From contig NZ_BMWH01000030.1 of the NCBI RefSeq assembly GCF_014651135.1, positions 24,536 to 88,535 on the forward strand: DNA of 64,000 nucleotides. The letters are read 5' to 3'. Positions 1 through 8,600 of this stretch are shown piece after piece. The stretch's first letter is position 1; every line of letters begins with the position of its first letter. Origin of the DNA: Streptomyces echinoruber. GTDB lineage: Bacteria > Actinomycetota > Actinomycetes > Streptomycetales > Streptomycetaceae. The position numbers and the translations under genes were made by a program. The notes beneath the pieces were generated by a model, which ran no database searches, was not told the origin of the DNA, and saw only the letters and a list, made by a program, of their open reading frames with translations.

Positions 1-169
1 AGCGGTCGTCGTCACTGCCGTCCTTGACGGCTGTTCGCCCTGAGTCTCCGTGCGCGGGCGACCAGGCGTGCGCTCCTCCGCCGTAAGCGTCGGCCGCGAC
101 AGCGGTTGCCGTGGGCACGGCGAGCACGGCGGTGAAAAGCGCGGCAGCAACGAATCTCGTTCTGCGCAA
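1..169 (-). CDS. Secreted protein, N-terminal part only (runs off the window)
   Basis: The visible 56 codons start at TTG 169, which lies 7 nt after a good ribosome binding site (GGAGGGG on the minus strand, about 177-183). They read as a signal peptide: basic LRRTRF, a hydrophobic stretch AALFTAVLAVPTATA, then an Ala-X-Ala type cleavage region near AVAA. The mature start is Gly/Ala/His rich and then hydrophilic. The rest of the gene is outside the window, so the family cannot be named. The start choice rests on the ribosome binding site and on the signal peptide beginning right after it. Confidence 0.6.
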   Translation of the reverse strand, partial: MRRTRFVAAALFTAVLAVPTATAVAADAYGGGAHAWSPAHGDSGRTAVKDGSDDDR

Positions 170-235
170 GATGATTCCCCTCCAAGTGACGCCCCTGTCC
201 ACGCCGGCTGACGTGGATTTCCGGGCTGGACCGGG

Positions 236-262
236 ATCATAAGCGCATCGCGGAACGGTCAA
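236..262 (-). promoter_or_regulatory. Candidate sigma-70-like promoter for the secreted protein
   Basis: On the minus strand TTGACC (257-262) is followed after 15 nt by TATGAT (236-241). This would give a leader of about 60 nt before the TTG start at 169. The spacer is shorter than the usual 17 nt. The TTGACCGTT element is repeated just upstream. No experimental support is available. Confidence 0.35.
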
Positions 263-524
263 GCAACGGTCAAGAGATCATTTCTTGCCGAGGTGCGAGC
301 AAAGCGGACTCGGCAATGAGATGGATATGAGCCATGGGAGACAGGGTGGCGCTTATGTTGCTTGCGTGAACCGGAGGATTCTTGTTGCGCCCAAAATCGT
401 ACGGAAGATGGCTTGAACGGTTCGACATTCGATCGGGTTCAGCGGCGTAGGTGCCGGCGGAACACCGGGCGTGGTCTGCCTCTTCTCCCCGAACGCCTGC
501 TGTCTTCATGCTCTTGACCGGTGA

Positions 525-986
525 GGCGCGCCCCTGCAGCAGTCGGAGATCGTCGAGAACCTTCAGACAGCCCTGGAGGAGTTCACCGCGATCGCGGAGA
601 CGCTGCAGCAGGCCCGCGATGTCGTGCGCTTCCTGTGCGAGGCGGCCAAGCCCTCCGTGGGGGACGGTCGTTGGTCCGACCGTGTGCTGACCCCCGCGGC
701 CATGCGCCGGGCGTTGGGGGCGTGCAGCCAGGCGGAGATCGAGGAGGTCAACCAGGAGAAGCCCCGCCTGGGCAAGCTGCTGCGGCGCATGTCGGAGTTC
801 TCGAAGTCGGTGAAGATGCCGTTCGAGGCGGCCGACGTGGATCTGACCGCCGACGACGTGGAGGCCCTCGAACAGTGGGGCGCCCTGGCCAGGGACGCCG
901 ACGGGCGCTACCGCATGCCCGAGATCTACCGCCACGCTCTCGGTTTCCGCACGCAGGGCAGGGCCCGGGTCGTCAGAGGACTGTGA
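525..986 (+). pseudogene. Chimeric gene remnant: HsdM C-terminal fragment fused to an unrelated C-terminal tail
   Basis: The frame is open from just after a TGA at 522 to the stop at 984-986, but it has no convincing start codon near its beginning; the first usable one is GTG 624. Codons 546-617 read EIVENLQTALEEFTAIAETL then QQAR, nearly identical to the last residues of the intact HsdM encoded further right (EIVEDLQSALEEFAAIAETL, QQAR). After that the protein becomes a different sequence (CEAAKPSVGDGRWSDRVLTP onwards, ending YRMPEIYRHALGF...). This looks like the C-terminal end of another, larger protein that I do not recognise. The best reading is a recombination scar joining two truncated genes. 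If any of it is translated, GTG 624 would give about 120 residues. Confidence 0.6.
546..616 (+). repeat. 71-bp copy of the hsdM 3' end (pair with 12152-12222)
   Basis: Bases 546-616 match 12152-12222 with 7 mismatches in 71 positions by eye. Both copies are in the same orientation. The reading frame of the HsdM C-terminus is preserved in both. The two copies therefore flank the toxin gene and the restriction-modification operon as a direct repeat about 11.6 kb apart. Confidence 0.8.
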
Positions 987-1182
987 ACGGCTTGGGCCGC
1001 CGGCCCGGGAGGCCGGTCGGACGGGCAGCGCGAACAGGATCCACTCCGGGGTGCGTATCGGCCCCGTGCGACGCCGCTCCGGCAGGCGGTGAGGCCGTGT
1101 CGCAGTGCCGCGTCACATGCGACGGACCTGGTTACGGCTCCGGTGACTGCCGTGGGATCGTCCGGCTCGCGAGATGAGCCGC

Positions 1183-2199
1183 TCAGTCCTCACTTGCTCG
1201 CTCTCGTAGCACAGCCAGATCCTCGATGAGGGGGTGGGCAACCGTCTGTGCTCGGCCGGCTCCGGACTCGTCGGGTAGGTGCGCGACTTCCCTGAGCGCC
1301 GCCGAGGGTGACATGCCGTGCTCGTAAGCCGACTGCAGACGGTCAAGCCACACCAACCCGGCTTTGAAGCCGTCCTCGTCCGCATCGTCCCGGGGTTCGA
1401 AGCTCGCCGCTCCGTGGGCGTCCGAAGCCCAGAGATAACCCAGTACGCGACCACGTTTATCGTGCACCGGCACATACAGAACCTCGCCATCCGCTGAACG
1501 TCGATACCCTTCCGCGAACGGGGGCACAGACCGGAAAACCCTATTCCGGTACGGGATCTCTCGCCCGCGCCAGAGGTCGGGAACACTGCCGTCGGCGTTT
1601 GTCAGGTTCTCGGCGCCGTCCTCCGTCGGCCTGGCGAAGTAGGTCGGATCGTCCGGCTCGGTCTCGGAATGCAGGACCTCGGCAAGCTCTTGCAGAGCCG
1701 CAGCCAGGCGAGGCGCGTTGGCCCGGTAAATAATGGGTTGTGCACGTCCCTTCAAGTCATACGGCAGCCATGCATCCGACGAAGTCGTCAGGTTGACCGT
1801 GACAAAACCAGCGAATGCGGAGCTGCCCAGTTGGAAAAGGTCGTCCTGTCGCTCGTCCGTTCCGTCGGCCTTCACTATGCCACTGCATGAGGAATAGGTG
1901 TCGACGGACCCAACGGTGCCCGGGCGCAAGTGTTCACGGACTCTGCCGATCAGCTCCTCCGCCACCACCGACACGAGTCCCTGATCAACGGAAAGCGGAA
2001 ACTCGCCATCGAACAGACGGCTCTCCGGCCTGCCGGCCTCGGTTACAGACACCCGCATCCGCACTTCACCGACCGCGAGACGATGCCTGCCCAGCGACTC
2101 CAAGGCGATCAAAGCGTCACGCAGACCGCTGGCAAGGGCATCCTTCCTTTCGTCATCACGACCCCATGTCCATCCGGCAACAGGCGTACTTGCGATCAC
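1183..2199 (-). CDS. Hypothetical protein, probable immunity protein for the adjacent toxin
   Basis: A 338-residue soluble protein with no signal peptide or membrane segment. It starts at GTG 2199, overlapping the stop of the upstream toxin gene by four bases (GTGA). That arrangement strongly suggests translational coupling and a toxin-immunity pair. It is acidic and rich in Asp/Glu/Arg. The C-terminal third contains EVLYVPVHDKRGRVLGYLWA and ends in a helical WLDRLQSAYEHG region. I do not recognise a named immunity family. The function is inferred from position only: polymorphic toxin genes are normally followed directly by their immunity gene. It appears intact, while the toxin reading frame upstream is broken. 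Confidence 0.6.
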   Translation of the reverse strand: MIASTPVAGWTWGRDDERKDALASGLRDALIALESLGRHRLAVGEVRMRVSVTEAGRPESRLFDGEFPLSVDQGLVSVVAEELIGRVREHLRPGTVGSVDTYSSCSGIVKADGTDERQDDLFQLGSSAFAGFVTVNLTTSSDAWLPYDLKGRAQPIIYRANAPRLAAALQELAEVLHSETEPDDPTYFARPTEDGAENLTNADGSVPDLWRGREIPYRNRVFRSVPPFAEGYRRSADGEVLYVPVHDKRGRVLGYLWASDAHGAASFEPRDDADEDGFKAGLVWLDRLQSAYEHGMSPSAALREVAHLPDESGAGRAQTVAHPLIEDLAVLRERASED

Positions 2200-4367
2200 G
2201 GTGCTTCCTTCGGCATGAACCTTCCCCCAGGAGGGATGAATATATTACCGTCCGGCGTTCGGATGACGAATTGAACGCCCTTGTCCTCAAAGCCCCGCTG
2301 CAGGCGGTTGATCTGCTCCTGCATATCGGCCAGGGATGCCTTGGTGTCAACTACGAACGTTTTTATGTCCGCATTGGAGTCCGTGAGCTGGTGCAGCTTC
2401 TGGTAGACCCTACTGACAACCTTGCGCGCGTCGCTCGGCGATTTTGGTCCGGTCATGTCCTTGAACTGCCATGCATGCGTGCGGCCTTGAGTATCCCGGG
2501 CCATCACGTCCATGTCCGTCCTGGGCCCCGAGACGACTCCCGGCCTCAGCTCGTGGCCGCCCTGCTTCAACTCGAATGAGATATCGGTGATTCCCTGCTC
2601 GTGGAGTCGATTGCCAAGGCGAATCTGTTCCAGGGGTCCCGATAGTTCATCAGAACGAATCAGGCTGGACAAGACATCCGAGAATCCGGTGGCATCCCTG
2701 AAGCGTCCCGAGGCGATCGTTTCGGCTATCTCCTTGCCGGCCGGTTTCTCGCCGAGTATCTTGATGATGGCGTCCGCATTGCCGATTTTTACCTTGGTGC
2801 GCCGGATCTGTTCTCGCACCTGCTGCTCAAGTTCACCACCGCGCTCCATGGGCCCTGAAGGCTCGACCGGACGTTGCCAGCCGTGGAGTTCGTGCTCGCC
2901 ACTCAGCCCTGGAGCATTCCCCGTATCGGGGTCTTCGGGGCCATCGCCGCTGGTGATCGGTTCTTCGCGGTCACTGGTGATGGCTCGCTCGGTGTGACCT
3001 CCGGGCACTGGATGGCCATGACCGGTGGCGGGTGCCTCATGCGCCGTGCTGCCCGAGCCGACGGTGTGACCACTGCTGTCGTGTTCACTGCTGTGACCAC
3101 TTGACGACTCGTGACTTGAGGAGGCGCCTGCACCGTGCTCGTGGGTGGATTCGCCGGGCAGATGGTCGCCTGTCGTGCCGCCGGGTAGATCCGCACTCGC
3201 ATGGGCTGTGGGTATGCCGCCACCGGCGTGGCTCGTGGGTGCCGCGGGGACGTCTTCGCCGATCCGGCCGACATCGCCGAGGCCGGTGTCGAGGCTGTCG
3301 CCCAGGCGGAGGTGCTGCCCGGCCTGCTCGGCGGTGTGTGCGCCGGCGCCGGCCATCGCCGGCTGTTCGACCGGGGTGGGGGTGTGCGGGGTGTCCGCGC
3401 CGGCGGTCGGGGTGTTGCCCGGTTCCGGCCGATCGACGATGTCGGTGGGGGCGTGGCCGGCGTCGTGAAGGACGTTGCCGTGCTCGTCGAGGAGGTTGCC
3501 TTGGCTGTCCAGATAGCGCGCCGGGGCGCCTTCGCCGGTGGGGAGTCTGGTGGTGCCCTCGGGAAAGGCGGGGGTGTCATGCGGCAGCCGGATGCGGCCG
3601 TCCGCGAGTCTGGTCGCACCCTCGGGCACGGCCGAGCCCTCCGGCAGGTGAACGGTGCCGTCCGGCAGCTTCAGGCTGCCCTCGGGCAGGGTGAGGGCGT
3701 GCTCCGGCAGGTGGGGGATGGCGATGCGGCCGGCGCCCTTGAGGGCCTTGGCGATGTCGCCGAGTTTCGACAGTCCGGCGCCGGCGGCCTTGCCGACGTA
3801 GGTCATGGGGTCGATCAGCTCGCCGGCCTTGCCGACCACGGACAGGGTGCGGGCCACCGCGCCGGCCTTGCCCGCGCCCGCGGCGGCCTCGCCCGCGCCG
3901 CCGGTCAGGACGGTGGTGACCACGTTGAAGGTGACCGCCCCGGCGGCCCGGGCGGGGTTCTTGCCCCACTCGTCCCAGGCGACCAGTGCCTTGCCGGTCT
4001 CGGCCATGGTGCGGCGCGAGTCGCGCAGCCAGCCGGGCAGCTCGTCGTCCGGCAGGCTCAGAAACAGCCCGTTCACCCCCGGCGTGATCATGAGGCTCAC
4101 GGCGGTGCCGAGCTGCGCCAGGCCCTTCCACGCCTGGCCGGCCGCGTCCCAGCCGTCCACGCCGACCAGCGTGCCCAGGCCCTTGATCGAACCCCACACG
4201 CTGTCGACGACGATGCCGTCCCACACGAACGACTTGACCCAGTGGCCGATCTCCCAGGCGTGGTGCTTCTTCTGCACCGGATCGCCCCACGGCACCTTGG
4301 CGTCCTTCAAAGCGGCGGCGGCGAAACCGTACTGGTGCGGCTTCTTCGCCCCGTCGCCGGCGACCAT
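2196..4367 (-). CDS. Polymorphic toxin, middle and C-terminal nuclease-like part (separated from its secretion domain by an in-frame TGA)
   Basis: This 723-residue frame begins at ATG 4367 (MVAGDGAKKPHQYGF). It is in the same phase as the upstream secretion-domain frame, separated by TGA 4380-4382 and four sense codons. Order: a helical, partly hydrophobic N-terminal region (about 1-210); repeated LPEG/LPDG units (about 215-290); a long Pro/Thr/Ser/His-rich linker (about 290-500); and a C-terminal tip of about 200 residues. The tip contains ISFELKQGG, then TDMDVMARD and HAWQFKDM. This spacing of acidic residue, Asp and Q-x-K resembles a PD-(D/E)xK-type nuclease core. The stop overlaps the next gene by GTGA. 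Known Streptomyces type VII polymorphic toxins have one continuous frame here, often with Trp at the TGA position. Whether ATG 4367 is used is unknown. Confidence 0.6.
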   Translation of the reverse strand: MVAGDGAKKPHQYGFAAAALKDAKVPWGDPVQKKHHAWEIGHWVKSFVWDGIVVDSVWGSIKGLGTLVGVDGWDAAGQAWKGLAQLGTAVSLMITPGVNGLFLSLPDDELPGWLRDSRRTMAETGKALVAWDEWGKNPARAAGAVTFNVVTTVLTGGAGEAAAGAGKAGAVARTLSVVGKAGELIDPMTYVGKAAGAGLSKLGDIAKALKGAGRIAIPHLPEHALTLPEGSLKLPDGTVHLPEGSAVPEGATRLADGRIRLPHDTPAFPEGTTRLPTGEGAPARYLDSQGNLLDEHGNVLHDAGHAPTDIVDRPEPGNTPTAGADTPHTPTPVEQPAMAGAGAHTAEQAGQHLRLGDSLDTGLGDVGRIGEDVPAAPTSHAGGGIPTAHASADLPGGTTGDHLPGESTHEHGAGASSSHESSSGHSSEHDSSGHTVGSGSTAHEAPATGHGHPVPGGHTERAITSDREEPITSGDGPEDPDTGNAPGLSGEHELHGWQRPVEPSGPMERGGELEQQVREQIRRTKVKIGNADAIIKILGEKPAGKEIAETIASGRFRDATGFSDVLSSLIRSDELSGPLEQIRLGNRLHEQGITDISFELKQGGHELRPGVVSGPRTDMDVMARDTQGRTHAWQFKDMTGPKSPSDARKVVSRVYQKLHQLTDSNADIKTFVVDTKASLADMQEQINRLQRGFEDKGVQFVIRTPDGNIFIPPGGRFMPKEAP

Positions 4368-4379
4368 CCGCGGGCCGTT

Positions 4380-4842
4380 TCACAACGCGACGATCGTGTT
4401 GTAGCAGGCGCGCTCCGCCGCCCAGAACGCCGCCACCGTCTCACTGATCTCGTCCCGCAGCCGGTTGTGCTCGGCGACCTTGTCCCCGTCGTACTGCCAG
4501 TCGTCATCGCCTTGGACGGAGTCGACGAACGTGCGCGCCCGATCCCGCAGGTGCTTCAGCCTGTCCGCCAGGGGGCGGATGTCCGAGGCGTAGGCCGCCA
4601 GCGCGCCGGAGACCGTCTCCGCGTCGTCGGCGAAGCCGTCCGCCCGGTCCTTCACCGGCTGGGTGGTCGCAAACAGCTGCTCCGCCTCCGGCGCCCGGTA
4701 GTACGCCGCCAGCCCCTGGAAGCGGTGGTGCACGTCCCGCCCGGTGCCCCGGATGTGCCCCGCGTCCGCCTTCAGGCCCGCGTAGGCCGCCTCCAGCTTC
4801 TCCAGGTCACCCGTACTGAGGTATCGCCTCCGGATCGAGCAC
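4380..4842 (-). pseudogene. Type VII secretion targeting domain of the toxin, frameshifted and ended by an in-frame TGA
   Basis: The likely original start is GTG 4842, downstream of a G-rich ribosome binding site, reading V-LDPEAIPQY. That frame hits TGA at 4807-4809. The continuing homology (TGDLEKLEAAYAGLKADAGH, RGTGRDVHHRFQGLAAYY, then the DDDWQYDGDKVAEHNRLRDE region) lies in another frame. A net loss of two bases (or gain of one) near 4810-4818 would explain this. The continuing frame ends AAFWAAERACYNTIVAL at TGA 4380-4382. This sequence matches the N-terminal helical domain that targets actinobacterial polymorphic toxins to type VII secretion. Both lesions would stop a secreted full-length toxin being made unless one is a sequence error or recoded. 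Confidence 0.65.
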
Positions 4843-5021
4843 GCTCGTCCGCCCCCCCGCTCCCGCTGATCGCAGACGTCACCGACTCGATCATCTGTAC
4901 CAACCGGGGCGTTGCAGACGCAACGCAGATCCGGCCAAAGACGCGCCAGTGACAAAGAAGGGGTGCGGCCCCTGGCGACCTGAAACGGGGAATGCCGGTC
5001 GAGGCGGGCCGGGCGGGGGCC

Positions 5022-5429
5022 TCACATGGCGTCCTTGTTCAGTGCCGCAACGTTCGAGGTGATGTAGCGGTTCACGCACGTCGTCGGCTGGATGTCGACC
5101 TTGTAGCCGTTCCAGTGGCTGTAGGTGCCGGAGGCGTGCCCCGTCTCGGTGCCACCGGTGATGGTCACCGCGCACCCGCTCGCCCTCTTGAAGTCGATCA
5201 CCCCGGCGACGGTGCTCCGGTTGATGCGCTCGAAGGACGTACACCTCCTGTTGTGGCGGTTGCTGCACCCACCCGACGAGGTCCAGGTGATGCCCGCCGC
5301 CCGCAGTTTCCGCGCGGCGGCCGCGTGCGAGTACTTCGCGGGTGCGGCGGAGGCGGCGGGCACGGTCGCCGCCAGCAGGCCGCCCGCCAGCAGGGTGGTG
5401 GTGGCGGCCAGCGTGACGGGACGGACCAT
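5022..5429 (-). CDS. Small secreted protein with an M15-peptidase-like core
   Basis: This 135-residue protein starts at ATG 5429 with a clear signal peptide (MVRPVTLAATTTLLAGGLLA, cleavage near SAAPAKY). The mature part has a helical AAAARKLRAAGITWTS start, two Cys pairs (GCSNRHNRRC and GCAV...TTC) and the segment GHASGTYSHWNGYKVDI. S-x-H-x-x-G-x-x-x-D is the zinc-ligand motif of M15 D-Ala-D-Ala peptidases and related cell-wall enzymes. The usual third ligand (a C-terminal His-x-His or HWD type motif) is not visible, so the protein may be truncated, a non-catalytic relative, or a minimal family. No ribosome binding site issue and no operon partner. Confidence 0.55.
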   Translation of the reverse strand: MVRPVTLAATTTLLAGGLLAATVPAASAAPAKYSHAAAARKLRAAGITWTSSGGCSNRHNRRCTSFERINRSTVAGVIDFKRASGCAVTITGGTETGHASGTYSHWNGYKVDIQPTTCVNRYITSNVAALNKDAM

Positions 5430-5658
5430 GCGTCGACTCAGGCGCGGTCGGTCGACGGAACGTCACGACGACAGGGCGTGGGCGGAGTCCGACCGGTGCG
5501 GCCCTGGAGGCCGGCGACCTGGCAGGAGGGTGGATTCGCGCGGTGGCCCGTTCCCGCCCTTGCGATTTCGCTGTTCCCAAGTCCCTTGCCGATTGGCTCC
5601 GTTCATGTCATCCTGCAAGGCTTTGCCCGTGACATGACGACTGGGATCTGGGGGGAAC

Positions 5659-8600
5659 ATGGTGACGGCGGTGGTGGGCGGTCCGGCCGACGGCGACGAC
5701 GAGCAGGTCGCGCGCCTGGCGGCCGGCTCGTCCAACTTCGGCCACCTGCTCCGGCACGAACCGCTGCTGGTGACGCTGGGCTGCGCCGCGGAGTCGTACG
5801 TCCACACCGATCCCCACGCGGCCATGATGAAGGCCCGCCTCTTCGGCGAGGTCATGACGCGGCATCTGGTCACGCTCCTCGGCCTCACCGTTCCGGGACC
5901 CCGGCAGGTCGACCGGATCAACGCCCTCACCCGGTCCGGTGTCCTCGTCCCGCAGGTGCGCGCCTGGTTCGAGGCGATCCGCACGACGGGCAACAAGGCG
6001 GTCCACGAGTACTACGCCAACGTGCGCGAGGCGCTGCAGTCGGTGGAGATGTGCTTCCGTCTCGGCGACTGGCTGCACCGCGCCCTGGACCCGTCCGACA
6101 CCGCCCACCGGGTCTTCCTGGCGCCCGCGCCGCCCTCGACCGCGCCGGCGCCCGCGACCGCCGCCGACCGGCAGGAGCTGGAGCAGCTCCGTGCCGAGCT
6201 GGCCGTCTACCGCCGCCGGCTGGAGGAGGCCCGGCTGCGTTACGACGGCAAGCAGAGCCGTCTGGAGCGCGAGCGGGCGGCCCGTGCCCAGGCCGAGGCG
6301 GAACTGGCCCGCGCGGAGGCCGAGCGGGCGGCGCTGCAGGATCTGATCGCCGAACTGAGCGACAAGATCACCGAGTTGACGGATCCGGCGGCCATGGAGT
6401 CCCGTTCGGCCGCCCGCCCGCTGGACGGGGCGTCGCAGCGCGACGAGTTCATCGCGCACGCGCAGAAGGCGGCCCGCCCGCCGATGAGCGAGGCGCAGGT
6501 CCGTACCGAGCTGGACCGGCTCCTGGAGAAGGCGGGCTGGGCCGTCCAGGACGACAGCGCCAAGAACCTCTTCGCGGCTCGTGGCGTCGCCGTCCGGGAG
6601 GTCTCCACCGCCGTCGGCCGCGCCGACTACCTCCTCTACGTCGACCAGCGCCTGGTCGGGGTCATAGAGGCCAAGCGGGAGGGCGCCGACCTGGAGGCCG
6701 CCATGCAGCAGGCGGCCCGCTACGCCACCGGCCTCACGCGCAGCCAGCAGCTCAGCGCCTGGCGCGCCAGTCTGCCCTTCCGGTACGTCGCCGACGGCAA
6801 CACGGTCCGCTTCCACAACGCGCTCGACCCGTCCCCGCGCACGCGTGAGGTTTTCGCCGTGCACCAGCCGGAGACCATCGCCCGCTGGATGGACGAGGCC
6901 GACGCCGATCCGGCCGCGCCGACCCTGCGCGCCCGGATGCGCCGCCTGCCGCAGACCTTCCTCGACCCCGAGCCGCTGCGTCCGGCGCAGTTCAAGGCGA
7001 TCACTGGTCTGGAGCGCTCCCTGGCCAAGGACGACCCGCGTGCCCTGATCCAGATGGCGACCGGCGCCGGCAAGACGTACACGGTGGTCAGCGAGAGCTA
7101 CCGGCTGCTCAAGCACGCGGGCGCCAAGCGCATTCTGTTCCTCGTCGACCGCAACAACCTCGGCAGCCAGGCCGCCACCGAGTTCGAGAACTTCGACACC
7201 CCGGACGACGGCCGCAAGTTCACCGAGCTGTACGTCGTGCAGCGTCTGGCCGGCGACACGGTCCTGGGCTCCGCGCACGTGGTGGTCTCCACCGTGCAGC
7301 GGCTGTGGCTGGCGCTGACCGGGCGTGAGGTTCCCGGCGCCGACGACAACGACGAGGCGCTGGACCGCTACGACCTCGTCGACGAGCCGGTCCAGGTCTG
7401 CTACAACCCGGACCTGCCGCCGGAGACCTTCGACCTCATCGTCGTCGACGAGTGCCACCGCTCCATCTACGGCAAGTGGCGCGCGGTCCTGGAGTACTTC
7501 GACGCCCACCTGGTCGGCCTGACCGCCACCCCGGTCAAGCAGACCTTCGGCTTCTTCTTCCAGAACCTCGTCAGCGAGTACCCGTACGAGCAGGCCGTCG
7601 CCGACGGCGTCAACGTCGACTTCGACGTCTTCCGCATCCGTACGGAGCTGGGGGAGAACGGCGGGACGATCCCGGCGGAGACGGTCGTGCCCCTGCGGGA
7701 GCGCAAGACCCGCCGGGAGCGCTACCAGGAGCTGGAGGAGGACCTGGAGTGGAAGGCGTCCCAACTGGGCCGGCAGGTCATCAGCAAGGGACAGCTCAAG
7801 CTTGTCATCGAGACCTTCCGCAAGCACCTGTTCACGGACATCTTCCCGCCGGTCGGGGAGGGCGAGGCACAGCGGTCGCGCACGCACGTGCCCAAGACGC
7901 TGATCTTCGCCGTCGACGACCACCACGCCGACGAGATCGTCCAGACGGTGCGGCAGGTCTTCGGCGAGGGCGACGACTTCTGCACGAAGATCACGCACGC
8001 GGCGAAGCGGCCCGCCGAGCTGATCAAGGCGTTCCGCAACAGTCCCGAACTGCGGATCGCCGTCACAGTGGACATGATCGCCACGGGGACGGACATCCCT
8101 CCGCTGGAGTGTGTGTTCTTCCTGCGCGATGTGAAGAGCTGGGCCTACTTCGAGCAGATGAAGGGGCGGGGCTCGCGGACGGTGGACCCGGCGGAGTTCC
8201 AGGCGGTGACGCCGGACGCCGAGGTCAAGGAGCGGTTCGTGATCGTCGACGCGGTCGGTGTCACGGACTCGCCTCGCGTGGACGCGCGCCCGCTCAACCG
8301 CGTCTCCGAGCGGAAGATCCCGCTGGAGCGGCTGATGGCGAAGACGGCCGGCCTGGCGATGACGGAGGACGAGATCGCCACGCTGGCGGGCCGCCTGGCG
8401 CGCCTCGACCGCCAGCTCACCCCCGAGGAGCGGGAGGAGATCGAGGAACTCGCCGGGCAGCCGCTCCGGGAGATCGTCGGCGGCCTGGTCCGGTCCGTCG
8501 ACCCCGACCAGCAGGAGAAGGCCCGGCGCATCGGCGGTGACAAGCAGGTACGCCAGGAGATGCTGGAGGCCCTGAAGCCGATCGCCGCCAACCGCGAGCT

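Noticed and set aside
4380..4382. Selenocysteine or programmed readthrough at the in-frame TGA
   Set aside because: The position is Trp-like rather than Cys-like, no selenocysteine insertion structure is evident, and a second lesion upstream already breaks the gene.
3201..4952. 583-codon open frame on the plus strand opposite the toxin gene
   Set aside because: It is the GC3-driven shadow of the toxin frame; no ribosome binding site, no domain, and the minus strand carries clear homology.
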